Shown: positions 1 to 5,755 of the stretch, piece after piece
How positions within the stretch are numbered: the stretch's first letter is position 1
Layout: the number at the start of each line of letters is the position of its first letter
DNA from: Gammaproteobacteria bacterium
GTDB taxonomy: Bacteria; Pseudomonadota; Gammaproteobacteria; Steroidobacterales; GCA-2729495
Assembly (NCBI GenBank): GCA_030429685.1
Contig: JAUIEY010000079.1
Location: 1-8,651, forward strand
Reading direction: 5' to 3'
Length of the DNA stretch: 8,651 nucleotides
The notes under the pieces: model-generated
The model's database searches: none
Told to the model about the DNA's origin: nothing
The model's input: only the letters and a program-made list of their open reading frames with translations
Program-made: the position numbers and the translations under genes

Positions 1-868
1 AGGCAATCAGCCGGTCATTGTAGAGCTCCAGTGCGCGCGGCACGTGCGGGCCGTGACCAATAACCAGATCGGCGCCGGCTGCGATGACCCGGCGGGCAAA
101 ATCCACCACGTCGCCGCGCTGTTCGCCGTAAGCCCATTCCATGCCGAAGCCGAGCCGTTCTGATCCCGGACTGCCTTCGGCGCCGCCGTGGAAAGATACC
201 AGCACAATGTCATGGTCGGCAGCCAGTCCGGCCACCGCCTCTTCGGCAACCGCAATGCTCAGCAGCGGCCATGATCCCTTGGTGGGAGAAAACGCCAGCA
301 GCGCGATACGCAGTCCGTTTTGCTGCCAGCTCGCCACCGTGCCCTCGCGGCCCGAATGACGCACACCTGCCGCATCCAGCGCCGCCATGCTGGCATCGCG
401 GCCGGCTTCACCGAAGTCACGGGCATGATTGTTGGCCAGGCTCATGACGTCGAAGCCGGCGCGCCGCAGGTGTTCGGCATAACGGGGCGGGGAGCGAAAC
501 ATGTAGCAGGCCTGCGGGTTGCTGCATTGTTTGGCCGGCTCGCCGCCGTCCATGAGCACGCCCTCGAGGTTGCCGAACGCAATATCTGCGGAGCTGAGCA
601 GCGGCGCAGCGGCACTGAGGTAACCGGCACCGTCATCATCGGCCAGCCGGTCGTCGGGAAAATCCGTGCCCAGCATGATGTCGCCCACCGCGGCCACGCT
701 GATACGCAGCGCTGCCAGATTGCGCGGCGGTGGCGCCGGTTCGGGTGCTGTCGCGGTTGCCGGTGCGACCGCAACCGGTTCCGGCATGGGCGCTTGTTGC
801 GGGGCGCTGCCGCAGGCCGCCAGTGACAGCAGCAAAACGGGCAGGACGGCGCGCGACAGTGTTTGCAT
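1..868 (-). CDS. CapA-family (PGA_cap) putative lipoprotein, 3' end outside window
   Basis: The frame stays open from ATG 868 to the left edge, giving 289 codons with the C-terminus missing. Residues 1-19 form a lipoprotein signal peptide: a hydrophobic core at about 8-18 and lipobox L-A-A-C with Cys19. Gly at +2 suggests outer-membrane sorting. A Pro/Ala-rich linker (about 21-50) leads into a CapA-like metallophosphatase-fold domain. Visible motifs are GDIMLG (62-67), GNLEG (99-103), LANNH (144-148), FHGGAE (226-231, where many family members have HWGxE) and GHGPHV (271-276). Cys115 and Cys121 could form a disulfide. CapA proteins are named for poly-gamma-glutamate capsule synthesis, but most lone homologues have no proven role, and no capB/capC partner is visible. 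The gene starts two bases after the SPOR gene stop and has no clear Shine-Dalgarno, so translation is probably coupled. The family call is strong; substrate and function are unknown. Confidence 0.88.
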   Translation of the reverse strand, partial: MQTLSRAVLPVLLLSLAACGSAPQQAPMPEPVAVAPATATAPEPAPPPRNLAALRISVAAVGDIMLGTDFPDDRLADDDGAGYLSAAAPLLSSADIAFGNLEGVLMDGGEPAKQCSNPQACYMFRSPPRYAEHLRRAGFDVMSLANNHARDFGEAGRDASMAALDAAGVRHSGREGTVASWQQNGLRIALLAFSPTKGSWPLLSIAVAEEAVAGLAADHDIVLVSFHGGAEGSPGSERLGFGMEWAYGEQRGDVVDFARRVIAAGADLVIGHGPHVPRALELYNDRLIA

Positions 869-870
869 CG

Positions 871-1452
871 TCAGTCGCTGACGCGCTTCGCCAAAGTGTC
901 GATGCCGTTGTCGTTCAGCAACCGGCGCAGGCGATTGACAGCTTCGGGGGTTTCCAGTGGCCGCGTGTAAACGCGATACACCGAACGGCCGTTGGCGTCA
1001 CCTTTTCTGACTTCGGCGCGTACCCCGAGCAGGGCAATTTCGCCTTCACGGCGTTTGGCATCGGCCAGTCTGGTAAAAGAACCGGCCTGCAGAATGTAGA
1101 TGCCGGGCGTGGTAACCGGCGCCGGCGCACTGACCTGCGGGCGCGGCGCGCTGCGGTCTTCGAATATCTGCACATCGAGGTTCGGCAGCATGTCATAGAA
1201 ATCGAACTCGATGCTGTCGTCTTTGGGTTTGGCCGGCTCGGCATTGGACTGCTCGACTTTCGGCCGGCTGACTGACTTGGCCGGCGCGGCTGGCACGGTC
1301 ACCGGTTGCGCGGTGCCGACGCGGCGGTCATTGACGTAAATGGCGGCCGCTACCGTCAGGCCGATAGCCAGGCCGAAGAACATGTACAGCCAGCCGGGCA
1401 TGCCGTTGCTGCCGTTTTTTCTGCCTGCTTTGCGTCGTTTGCGTTTCGCCAT
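871..1452 (-). CDS. SPOR-domain membrane protein, FtsN-like
   Basis: This 193-residue protein has a very basic N-terminus (residues 2-13, mostly K/R), one transmembrane helix at about 21-40, a Pro/Ala/Lys-rich periplasmic linker and a C-terminal SPOR domain at about 115-191, which begins with the typical YILQAGSF (119-126). Topology should be N-in with the SPOR domain in the periplasm. A linker motif FDFYDMLP (83-90) is characteristic of the short FtsN-like proteins encoded next to argS in gammaproteobacteria. SPOR domains bind peptidoglycan glycan strands stripped of stem peptides, and FtsN activates septal wall synthesis. Whether this copy is the essential divisome FtsN or a paralogue cannot be told here. 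An AGG lies about five bases before ATG 1452. The gene follows argS after 34 bases and is followed two bases later by the CapA-like gene. In Pseudomonas-type neighbourhoods the next genes would be hslV and hslU; they are not adjacent here. Confidence 0.9.
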   Translation of the reverse strand: MAKRKRRKAGRKNGSNGMPGWLYMFFGLAIGLTVAAAIYVNDRRVGTAQPVTVPAAPAKSVSRPKVEQSNAEPAKPKDDSIEFDFYDMLPNLDVQIFEDRSAPRPQVSAPAPVTTPGIYILQAGSFTRLADAKRREGEIALLGVRAEVRKGDANGRSVYRVYTRPLETPEAVNRLRRLLNDNGIDTLAKRVSD

Positions 1453-1486
1453 CTTGCCTGCAGTTTACCTCGTGCCGCGCGCCGGC

Positions 1487-3217
1487 TTACATCTGTTCCG
1501 GTGCGCTCACGCCGAGCAGGCGCAGACCGTTCTGCATTACCTGGCGAATTGCCAGCACCAGCATCAGCCGCGCGTTGCGCAGCGCGGCATCGTCAACAAT
1601 AAATTTGTGCGCGTTGTAATAGGCATGAAATTCCTGCGCCACGTCTTTGAGGTAATGCACCACATGCTGGGGCGCATTCTGCAGCGCTGCGGCGGCCACC
1701 GTTTCGGGGAATTTGGACAGGCTGAGCATCAGCTGCTGTTCCTGTGGCTCGCTCAGCAGGCTGAGGCTGGCAGCCGCCCGGGCGGCATCCCAGCTGAGGC
1801 CGCGCTCATCCAGCTGCCGCATCACGCTGCACACCCGGGCGTGCGCGTATTGCAGGTAATAAACCGGGTTGTCGCTGCTTTCCGATCTGGCCAGATCCAT
1901 ATCGAAATCGAGATGCTGCTCGTTGGAGCGCATGACAAAAAACAGTCGCGCGGCATCGTTGCCCACTTCCGCACGCAGCTGCCGCAGCGTGATGAATTCA
2001 CCGGAGCGGGTCGACATCTGTGCTTTCTGGCCGCCTTTATAAAGGGCGACAAACTGCACCAGCTCGACGTGCAGCCGCTCCTTGTCTTCGCCCATGGCGG
2101 TCATGCCGGCCTCTACACGCGGCACATAACCGTGGTGGTCAGCACCCCAGACATTCACCAGCCGGTCGAAGCCGCGCCGGCGCTTGTTGAGGTGATAGGC
2201 GATATCGGAGGCAAAGTAGGTGGTGCGGCCGTCATCACGCACCACCACGCGATCTTTTTCGTCGCCGTAATCGGTGGCGCGGAACCAGATTGCGCCGAGT
2301 TTTTCGTAGGTGACATTATTTTTTGCCAGCAAATCCAGTGCATTCTGCACGTCGCCGCTGACGGTCAGGCTTTTTTCGCTGAACCATTCGTCATAGGTCA
2401 CGCCGAACTCGGCCAGATCGTCGCGGATATCATCCAGCACCGCATCCAGCATGTGCCTGTGGACCTGCTCAAAACCGGACTCGCCGAGCAGTTCACGCAT
2501 GCGCCGGATCAGCATGTCGAGCGCGGCATCCTGATCTTCCGGCAGGTCAGCAAAAAACCCGGCCGGCACTTTGTGCTGCGGCGGTTCATCCAGCGCCGTG
2601 AGATCGGCCGCAATGTCGGTGACGTAGTCACCCTGGTACGCACCTTCGGGGTAGGAGAATTCCGCGCCGGTCGCCTGCAGCATCCGCAGCCAGCCGCTCA
2701 ATGCGAGAATATCCATCTGCCGCCCGGCATCGTTTACGTAGTACTCGCGGTGCACACGATGCCCGGCGGCCGCGTACAGATTCGCCAGGCAGGCGCCGTA
2801 GGCCGCGTGCCGGCCGTGGCCGACATGCAGCGGGCCGGTCGGGTTGGCCGACACGTATTCCAGCAGCACCGATTCATCCTTGCCGATATCGCTGTTGCCG
2901 TAACTGTCAGCGGCGTCGAGGATATGGCGCAGCTCGGCATGAAAAGCGGCTTCGGTGAGCCGGAAATTAATAAAGCCCGGCCCGGCAATCTCCACGGCAG
3001 CAACAAATTCGGACGGCGGCAGTTTGTCCACCAGCAGCGCGGCAATATCGCGCGGTTTTTGCTGCAGCGGTCTGGCCAGCTGCATGGCGATGTTGCAGGA
3101 AAAATGTCCGTGTTGCGGATCGCGGGTGCGGTCAATCTCGACCGGCCGGCCGGCTTCCGCCGCGCCCGGAAGCTGCGCAATCGCGGCGGTGACAAGTTGC
3201 TGGAGCTGCTCTTTCAT
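1487..3217 (-). CDS. argS: Arginyl-tRNA synthetase (class I)
   Basis: The protein is 576 residues, the usual length for a bacterial ArgRS. It attaches arginine to tRNA-Arg in the cytoplasm using ATP, and enzymes of this family need the tRNA for amino-acid activation. The N-terminal tRNA D-loop recognition domain (Add-1) covers about 1-85. The Rossmann catalytic core carries ANPTGP (124-129), the HIGH-type signature HVGHGR (131-136) and GADHHGY (358-364). In place of a canonical KMSKS it has KGGQKAQMSTRSGEF (394-408), as in other ArgRS lacking the second signature lysine. The C-terminal DALR anticodon-binding domain starts near 455 (YLQYAHARVCSVMRQ) and ends with LGVSAPEQM. ATG 3217 gives the standard N-terminus. 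There is no good Shine-Dalgarno; a TAGAAT -10 candidate lies nine bases before the ATG, which suggests a very short leader. The gene probably has its own promoter and may read on into the SPOR gene 34 bases downstream. Confidence 0.97.
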   Translation of the reverse strand: MKEQLQQLVTAAIAQLPGAAEAGRPVEIDRTRDPQHGHFSCNIAMQLARPLQQKPRDIAALLVDKLPPSEFVAAVEIAGPGFINFRLTEAAFHAELRHILDAADSYGNSDIGKDESVLLEYVSANPTGPLHVGHGRHAAYGACLANLYAAAGHRVHREYYVNDAGRQMDILALSGWLRMLQATGAEFSYPEGAYQGDYVTDIAADLTALDEPPQHKVPAGFFADLPEDQDAALDMLIRRMRELLGESGFEQVHRHMLDAVLDDIRDDLAEFGVTYDEWFSEKSLTVSGDVQNALDLLAKNNVTYEKLGAIWFRATDYGDEKDRVVVRDDGRTTYFASDIAYHLNKRRRGFDRLVNVWGADHHGYVPRVEAGMTAMGEDKERLHVELVQFVALYKGGQKAQMSTRSGEFITLRQLRAEVGNDAARLFFVMRSNEQHLDFDMDLARSESSDNPVYYLQYAHARVCSVMRQLDERGLSWDAARAAASLSLLSEPQEQQLMLSLSKFPETVAAAALQNAPQHVVHYLKDVAQEFHAYYNAHKFIVDDAALRNARLMLVLAIRQVMQNGLRLLGVSAPEQM

Positions 3218-3226
3218 AGGCGGCGC

Positions 3227-3232
3227 ATTCTA
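3227..3232 (-). promoter_or_regulatory. Candidate -10 element for argS
   Basis: On the minus strand TAGAAT (5/6 match to TATAAT) lies nine bases upstream of the argS ATG. Transcription would then start about one to three bases before the start codon, giving an almost leaderless mRNA, which agrees with the lack of a Shine-Dalgarno. No good -35 hexamer is visible 16-18 bases upstream, so this is only a candidate. Confidence 0.4.
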
Positions 3233-3281
3233 CCTGTTTTGGCCGGCAGTAACGCCCGTCGTGACGGCCAGCGAATTACCC

Positions 3282-3315
3282 GCGCGGCTCGTCGCTGCGC
3301 TCCAAAGAGCCGCGC
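3282..3315. repeat. 9-bp perfect inverted repeat in the priA-argS gap
   Basis: Arm GCGCGGCTC at 3282-3290 pairs perfectly with GAGCCGCGC at 3307-3315 across a 16-base loop. The predicted hairpin is GC-rich and stable. No T-run follows on either strand, so it is not a classical intrinsic terminator. It could be a dispersed extragenic palindrome or a processing/terminating structure between priA and argS. Nothing in the sequence decides between these. Confidence 0.6.
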
Positions 3316-3335
3316 AGGCAATCCCTGTCCGTCCC

Positions 3336-3353
3336 GACCGGCCGCTGCCGGTC
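3336..3353. repeat. 7-bp hairpin overlapping the priA stop codon
   Basis: GACCGGC (3336-3342) and GCCGGTC (3347-3353) are perfect inverted arms with a four-base loop. The right arm includes two bases of the priA TGA stop (3354-3352). The stem is all but one pair G/C and would form immediately at the 3' end of the priA reading frame. There is no U-tract after it on the minus strand, so it may protect or pause the mRNA 3' end rather than terminate by itself. Confidence 0.5.
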
Positions 3354-5574
3354 AAAACAGCTCGATCGGATCGACGTCCAGTGACCAGCGCACCCGCCGC
3401 GCATCGTCGAGCGCCGCGACAGCTGCCCGGAATACCGGCAGGAATTGCTGCAGCCGTGCCCGGTTGCCGGCATGGAACAGCAGCTGCGCGCGGTAGCGTC
3501 CGGAACGGCGTTCCATCGGCGAACTGGCCGGCCCGAGGATGCGGATGTCACTGGATGCGAGCGGTACGGCGGCCGCGCGCGCCTGTTCCAGCAAGCGGAA
3601 CAGCACGTCCTTCCTGGCGCATTCGGCGCGCAGCAGGGTCAGGTGCGCAAACGGCGGCCACATCGTTTGCTCGCGTTCATTTAGCGCCTGTTCGGCATAG
3701 GCATCGTAGCCTTGGTGCAGCAGCGTGTTGAGCAGCGGGTGCTCCGGGTACCAGGTCTGCAGCCAGACCTCGCCGGGTTTGTCGCCGCGCCCGGCGCGTC
3801 CGGCAACCTGCAAAATGGACTGCGCCAGGCGTTCGCCGCTGCGAAAGTCGGTGCCGAACAGCCCCTGATCGGAGTCAACAATAGCCACGCAGGTGACGTC
3901 GGGAAAATCATGGCCCTTGGTCAGCATCTGCGTGCCGAGCAATATACGCGCGTCCTTGTTGCGCACACTGTCGAGCAGCCGCTCCAGTTCGCCGCGTTTA
4001 CGGGTGGTGTCGCGGTCAATGCGCACCAGCGGGTGATCGGGAAACAGTCCCGTCAGGCGCTGCTCCAGTTTCTCGGTGCCCAGTCCCACCGGTACGAGTT
4101 CAGTCTGGCATTGACTGCACAGCAATTCGCGCAGCCGCTCGCTGCCGCAGTGATGACACACCAGCCGGTTGCGCTGCTGGTGCAGCACCATGCGCGCATC
4201 GCAGCGCTGACACTCCTCGCTGGTGCCGCATTCCGGGCACAGCAGGGTGGGCGCGAAACCGCGCCGGTTCAGGTACACCAGCACCTGGTCGCCGGCCTCA
4301 AGGTGTTTGCGCATGGCGGCCAGCAACGGCGCGCTGAGGCCGTCGGTGGGCTGGTAGGTGCGCAGATCAATAATGTTTACCTCGGGTTGCCGTGCGCTGC
4401 CCGGGCGTTCCGGCAAATGCAGATGGGCATAGCGGCTGGCCAGCGCGTTGTGCAAAGTTTCAAATGCCGGCGTGGCAGAACCCAGCACTACCGGTATATT
4501 TAGCTGCCGCCCGCGCCACACGGCCAGGTCGCGGGCCGAATAACGGAATCCGTCCTGTTGTTTAAAGGAAGCATCGTGTTCCTCATCCACGATGAGCAAA
4601 CCCGGTGCGGGAAACGGCGCAAAAATTGCCGACCGTGTACCGATAATCACCTGCGCTTCACCGCTGCGCGCCCGCAGCCAGTTGTCGCAGCGCTGGGCGT
4701 CGGTGAGTCCGGAGTGCAGCACCGCCAGACACGCCCCCAGGCGTCGCCGGAACCGCTCCAGTAGCTGCGGCGTCAGACCGATTTCGGGTACCAGCACCAG
4801 GCTCTGCCGGCCGGCGGCAAGCTGCTGCGCGATTAAATGCAAATACACTTCGGTTTTACCGCTGCCCGTCACCCCTTCCAGCAGGCAGGCACTGAAGCCG
4901 GTGTCAGGCACCGCGGCGATGGCTTGCTGCTGGAATTCCGTCAGCAACGGCGGTTCATCACGCACACTGTCTGTGTCATCCGGCGCAGCTTCGCCGCAGC
5001 TCACCCAGCCACGCTCCTCGAACAGCGCCATGGTTTTGCGCCAGTTACTGTTGATTGCGCGCAAAGCTCCGGCATCGCACTGACCCTGGTTTGCCAGGGT
5101 TTGCAGAAACTCTGCCTGCACCGGTGCCTTGCGTGCCAGATCCGCGCAGGCCACCGCCGCACCCTGCGGTGTCAGGCACCAGTGCAGAAGTTTTTCCGGC
5201 ACAGCCGCAGCGCCCTGCCGCAGGTTGACCGGTAGCGCCGCGGCAATCACTTCGCCGGGCGGATGCTGGTAATAGGCTGCGGCCCAGGTCAGCAGTTCCA
5301 GCAGGGCAGCGTCGAGCAGCGGTTGCGTGTCGAGTACCTCAAGTGCAGGTTTCAGCTTGCCCCGCGGCAACTCGCTGGCGTCGGCTACCGCGACTACCAC
5401 GCCCACCAGCCGGCGGCGCCCGAACGGCACGCGCACCCGCATACCCGGTTCCACAGGGGTGTGATCATCCGGCGGCAAATAATCAAACAGGGTGTTTACC
5501 GGCGTGTTGACCGCGACCCGCAAAACGGGTTTTCCACAGCTTCTGTGGATAACTTTGTGGATGACTTGGGGCAA
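3352..5574 (-). CDS. priA: Primosomal protein N', replication-restart helicase PriA
   Basis: PriA is a superfamily 2, 3'-to-5' DNA helicase that recognises stalled or collapsed forks and loads the replicative helicase through the restart primosome. From TTG 5574 the protein is 740 residues. A 3'-DNA-binding domain lies near 17-115 (VLRVAVNTPVNTLFDYLPP), followed by a winged-helix region. The helicase lobes carry Walker A GVTGSGKT (234-241), DEEH (330-333), GSATP (365-369) and QVAGRAGR (589-596). Between the helicase lobes is the PriA zinc module with all eight cysteines (446, 449, 455, 458, 473, 476, 486, 489). The protein is intact to its C-terminus. The start is uncertain. TTG 5574 adds about 17 residues that family members lack. 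TTG 5523 (codon 18) gives MRVAVNTPVN, closer to known PriA N-termini, and has GTGGA about nine bases upstream. No in-frame ATG exists nearby. With the later start the protein is 723 residues and the DnaA-box cluster is wholly non-coding. Confidence 0.96.
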   Translation of the reverse strand: MPQVIHKVIHRSCGKPVLRVAVNTPVNTLFDYLPPDDHTPVEPGMRVRVPFGRRRLVGVVVAVADASELPRGKLKPALEVLDTQPLLDAALLELLTWAAAYYQHPPGEVIAAALPVNLRQGAAAVPEKLLHWCLTPQGAAVACADLARKAPVQAEFLQTLANQGQCDAGALRAINSNWRKTMALFEERGWVSCGEAAPDDTDSVRDEPPLLTEFQQQAIAAVPDTGFSACLLEGVTGSGKTEVYLHLIAQQLAAGRQSLVLVPEIGLTPQLLERFRRRLGACLAVLHSGLTDAQRCDNWLRARSGEAQVIIGTRSAIFAPFPAPGLLIVDEEHDASFKQQDGFRYSARDLAVWRGRQLNIPVVLGSATPAFETLHNALASRYAHLHLPERPGSARQPEVNIIDLRTYQPTDGLSAPLLAAMRKHLEAGDQVLVYLNRRGFAPTLLCPECGTSEECQRCDARMVLHQQRNRLVCHHCGSERLRELLCSQCQTELVPVGLGTEKLEQRLTGLFPDHPLVRIDRDTTRKRGELERLLDSVRNKDARILLGTQMLTKGHDFPDVTCVAIVDSDQGLFGTDFRSGERLAQSILQVAGRAGRGDKPGEVWLQTWYPEHPLLNTLLHQGYDAYAEQALNEREQTMWPPFAHLTLLRAECARKDVLFRLLEQARAAAVPLASSDIRILGPASSPMERRSGRYRAQLLFHAGNRARLQQFLPVFRAAVAALDDARRVRWSLDVDPIELF
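5530..5564. promoter_or_regulatory. Cluster of three DnaA-box-like sites at the 5' end of priA
   Basis: Three 9-mers sit within 35 bp. TTTTCCACA (5530-5538, plus strand) fits the relaxed consensus TTWTNCACA. TGTGGATAA (5544-5552) is the reverse complement of the perfect box TTATCCACA. TGTGGATGA (5556-5564) is the complement of TCATCCACA, one mismatch. The last two are same-oriented and 12 bp apart. The first faces them, so 5530-5552 is also a nearly perfect inverted repeat (9 of 10 pairs, three-base centre). DnaA binding is inferred from the motif alone. The sites overlap codons 4-15 if priA starts at 5574, or lie just upstream if it starts at 5523. Confidence 0.65.
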
Positions 5575-5594
5575 AGCGGCTCGAAACTCAGCGG

Positions 5595-5626
5595 TTACAA
5601 AATAACTGTTAATTTGGTTAAAAAAT
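5595..5626. other. A+T-rich block beside the DnaA-box cluster
   Basis: 27 of these 32 bases are A or T, in strong contrast to the GC-rich surroundings. It starts 30 bp from the nearest DnaA-box-like site. It could be the upstream promoter region of priA or an easily melted DNA segment. I could not find a convincing -35/-10 pair in it on the minus strand. Confidence 0.55.
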
Positions 5627-5640
5627 GGTCGTCGGGCTGT

Positions 5641-5661
5641 AACCCTTGTCTCACAAGGGTT
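5641..5661. repeat. 21-bp perfect palindrome in the pntB-priA gap
   Basis: AACCCTTGT (5641-5649) and ACAAGGGTT (5653-5661) are perfect 9-bp arms around a three-base centre. As RNA this is a compact hairpin about 95 bases after the pntB stop. On the minus strand the nearest T-run (six T) is about 15 bases beyond the stem, too far for a standard intrinsic terminator. The size also suits an operator for a dimeric regulator of priA. Either role is inference. Confidence 0.6.
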
Positions 5662-5665
5662 TAGG

Positions 5666-5684
5666 CAACTTCTTTGAGGTTGCT
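5666..5684. repeat. Short inverted repeat (7 pairs, one G-U)
   Basis: GCAACTT (5666-5672) and AGGTTGC (5678-5684) pair with one G-U wobble across a five-base loop. It lies only four bases from the 21-bp palindrome. Together with the imperfect GTTG...CGGTACCG...CAAC stem at 5704-5722 it makes the part of the gap nearest pntB rich in hairpins, perhaps protecting the 3' end of the pnt mRNA. Confidence 0.4.
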
Positions 5685-5724
5685 ACGGCGCAGTCAGCGG
5701 TAAGTTGTAACGGTACCGCAACAT

Positions 5725-5733
5725 TGTGAACAA
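5725..5733 (+). promoter_or_regulatory. Weak DnaA-box-like 9-mer
   Basis: TGTGAACAA is the reverse complement of TTGTTCACA, which differs from the consensus TTATNCACA at one position. Alone it would mean little. It is listed because it lies in the same intergenic region as the three-site cluster, about 160 bp away and close to the pntB stop. Confidence 0.25.
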
Positions 5734-5755
5734 CTCGGCCCGGGCGGCGGGCGTT

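Noticed and set aside
320..826. Plus-strand open frame of 168 codons opposite the CapA-like gene
   Set aside because: The minus-strand frame carries a lipobox and ordered CapA motifs; the plus-strand frame is Arg/Ala/His-rich and looks like a shadow.
1340..3496. Plus-strand open frame of 718 codons
   Set aside because: It lies antisense across all of argS, whose motifs and length are complete on the minus strand. Its translation is His/Gly/Val-rich low-information sequence with no recognisable domain, as expected from the mirror frame of a GC-rich gene.
3712..4503. Plus-strand open frame of 263 codons inside priA
   Set aside because: It mirrors the helicase and zinc region of priA and has no family resemblance or ribosome binding site of note.
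5704..5722. Stem with CGGTACCG core considered as a pntB terminator
   Set aside because: The stem is interrupted by a three-base bulge and has no T-run after it on the minus strand, so it was not listed as a terminator.
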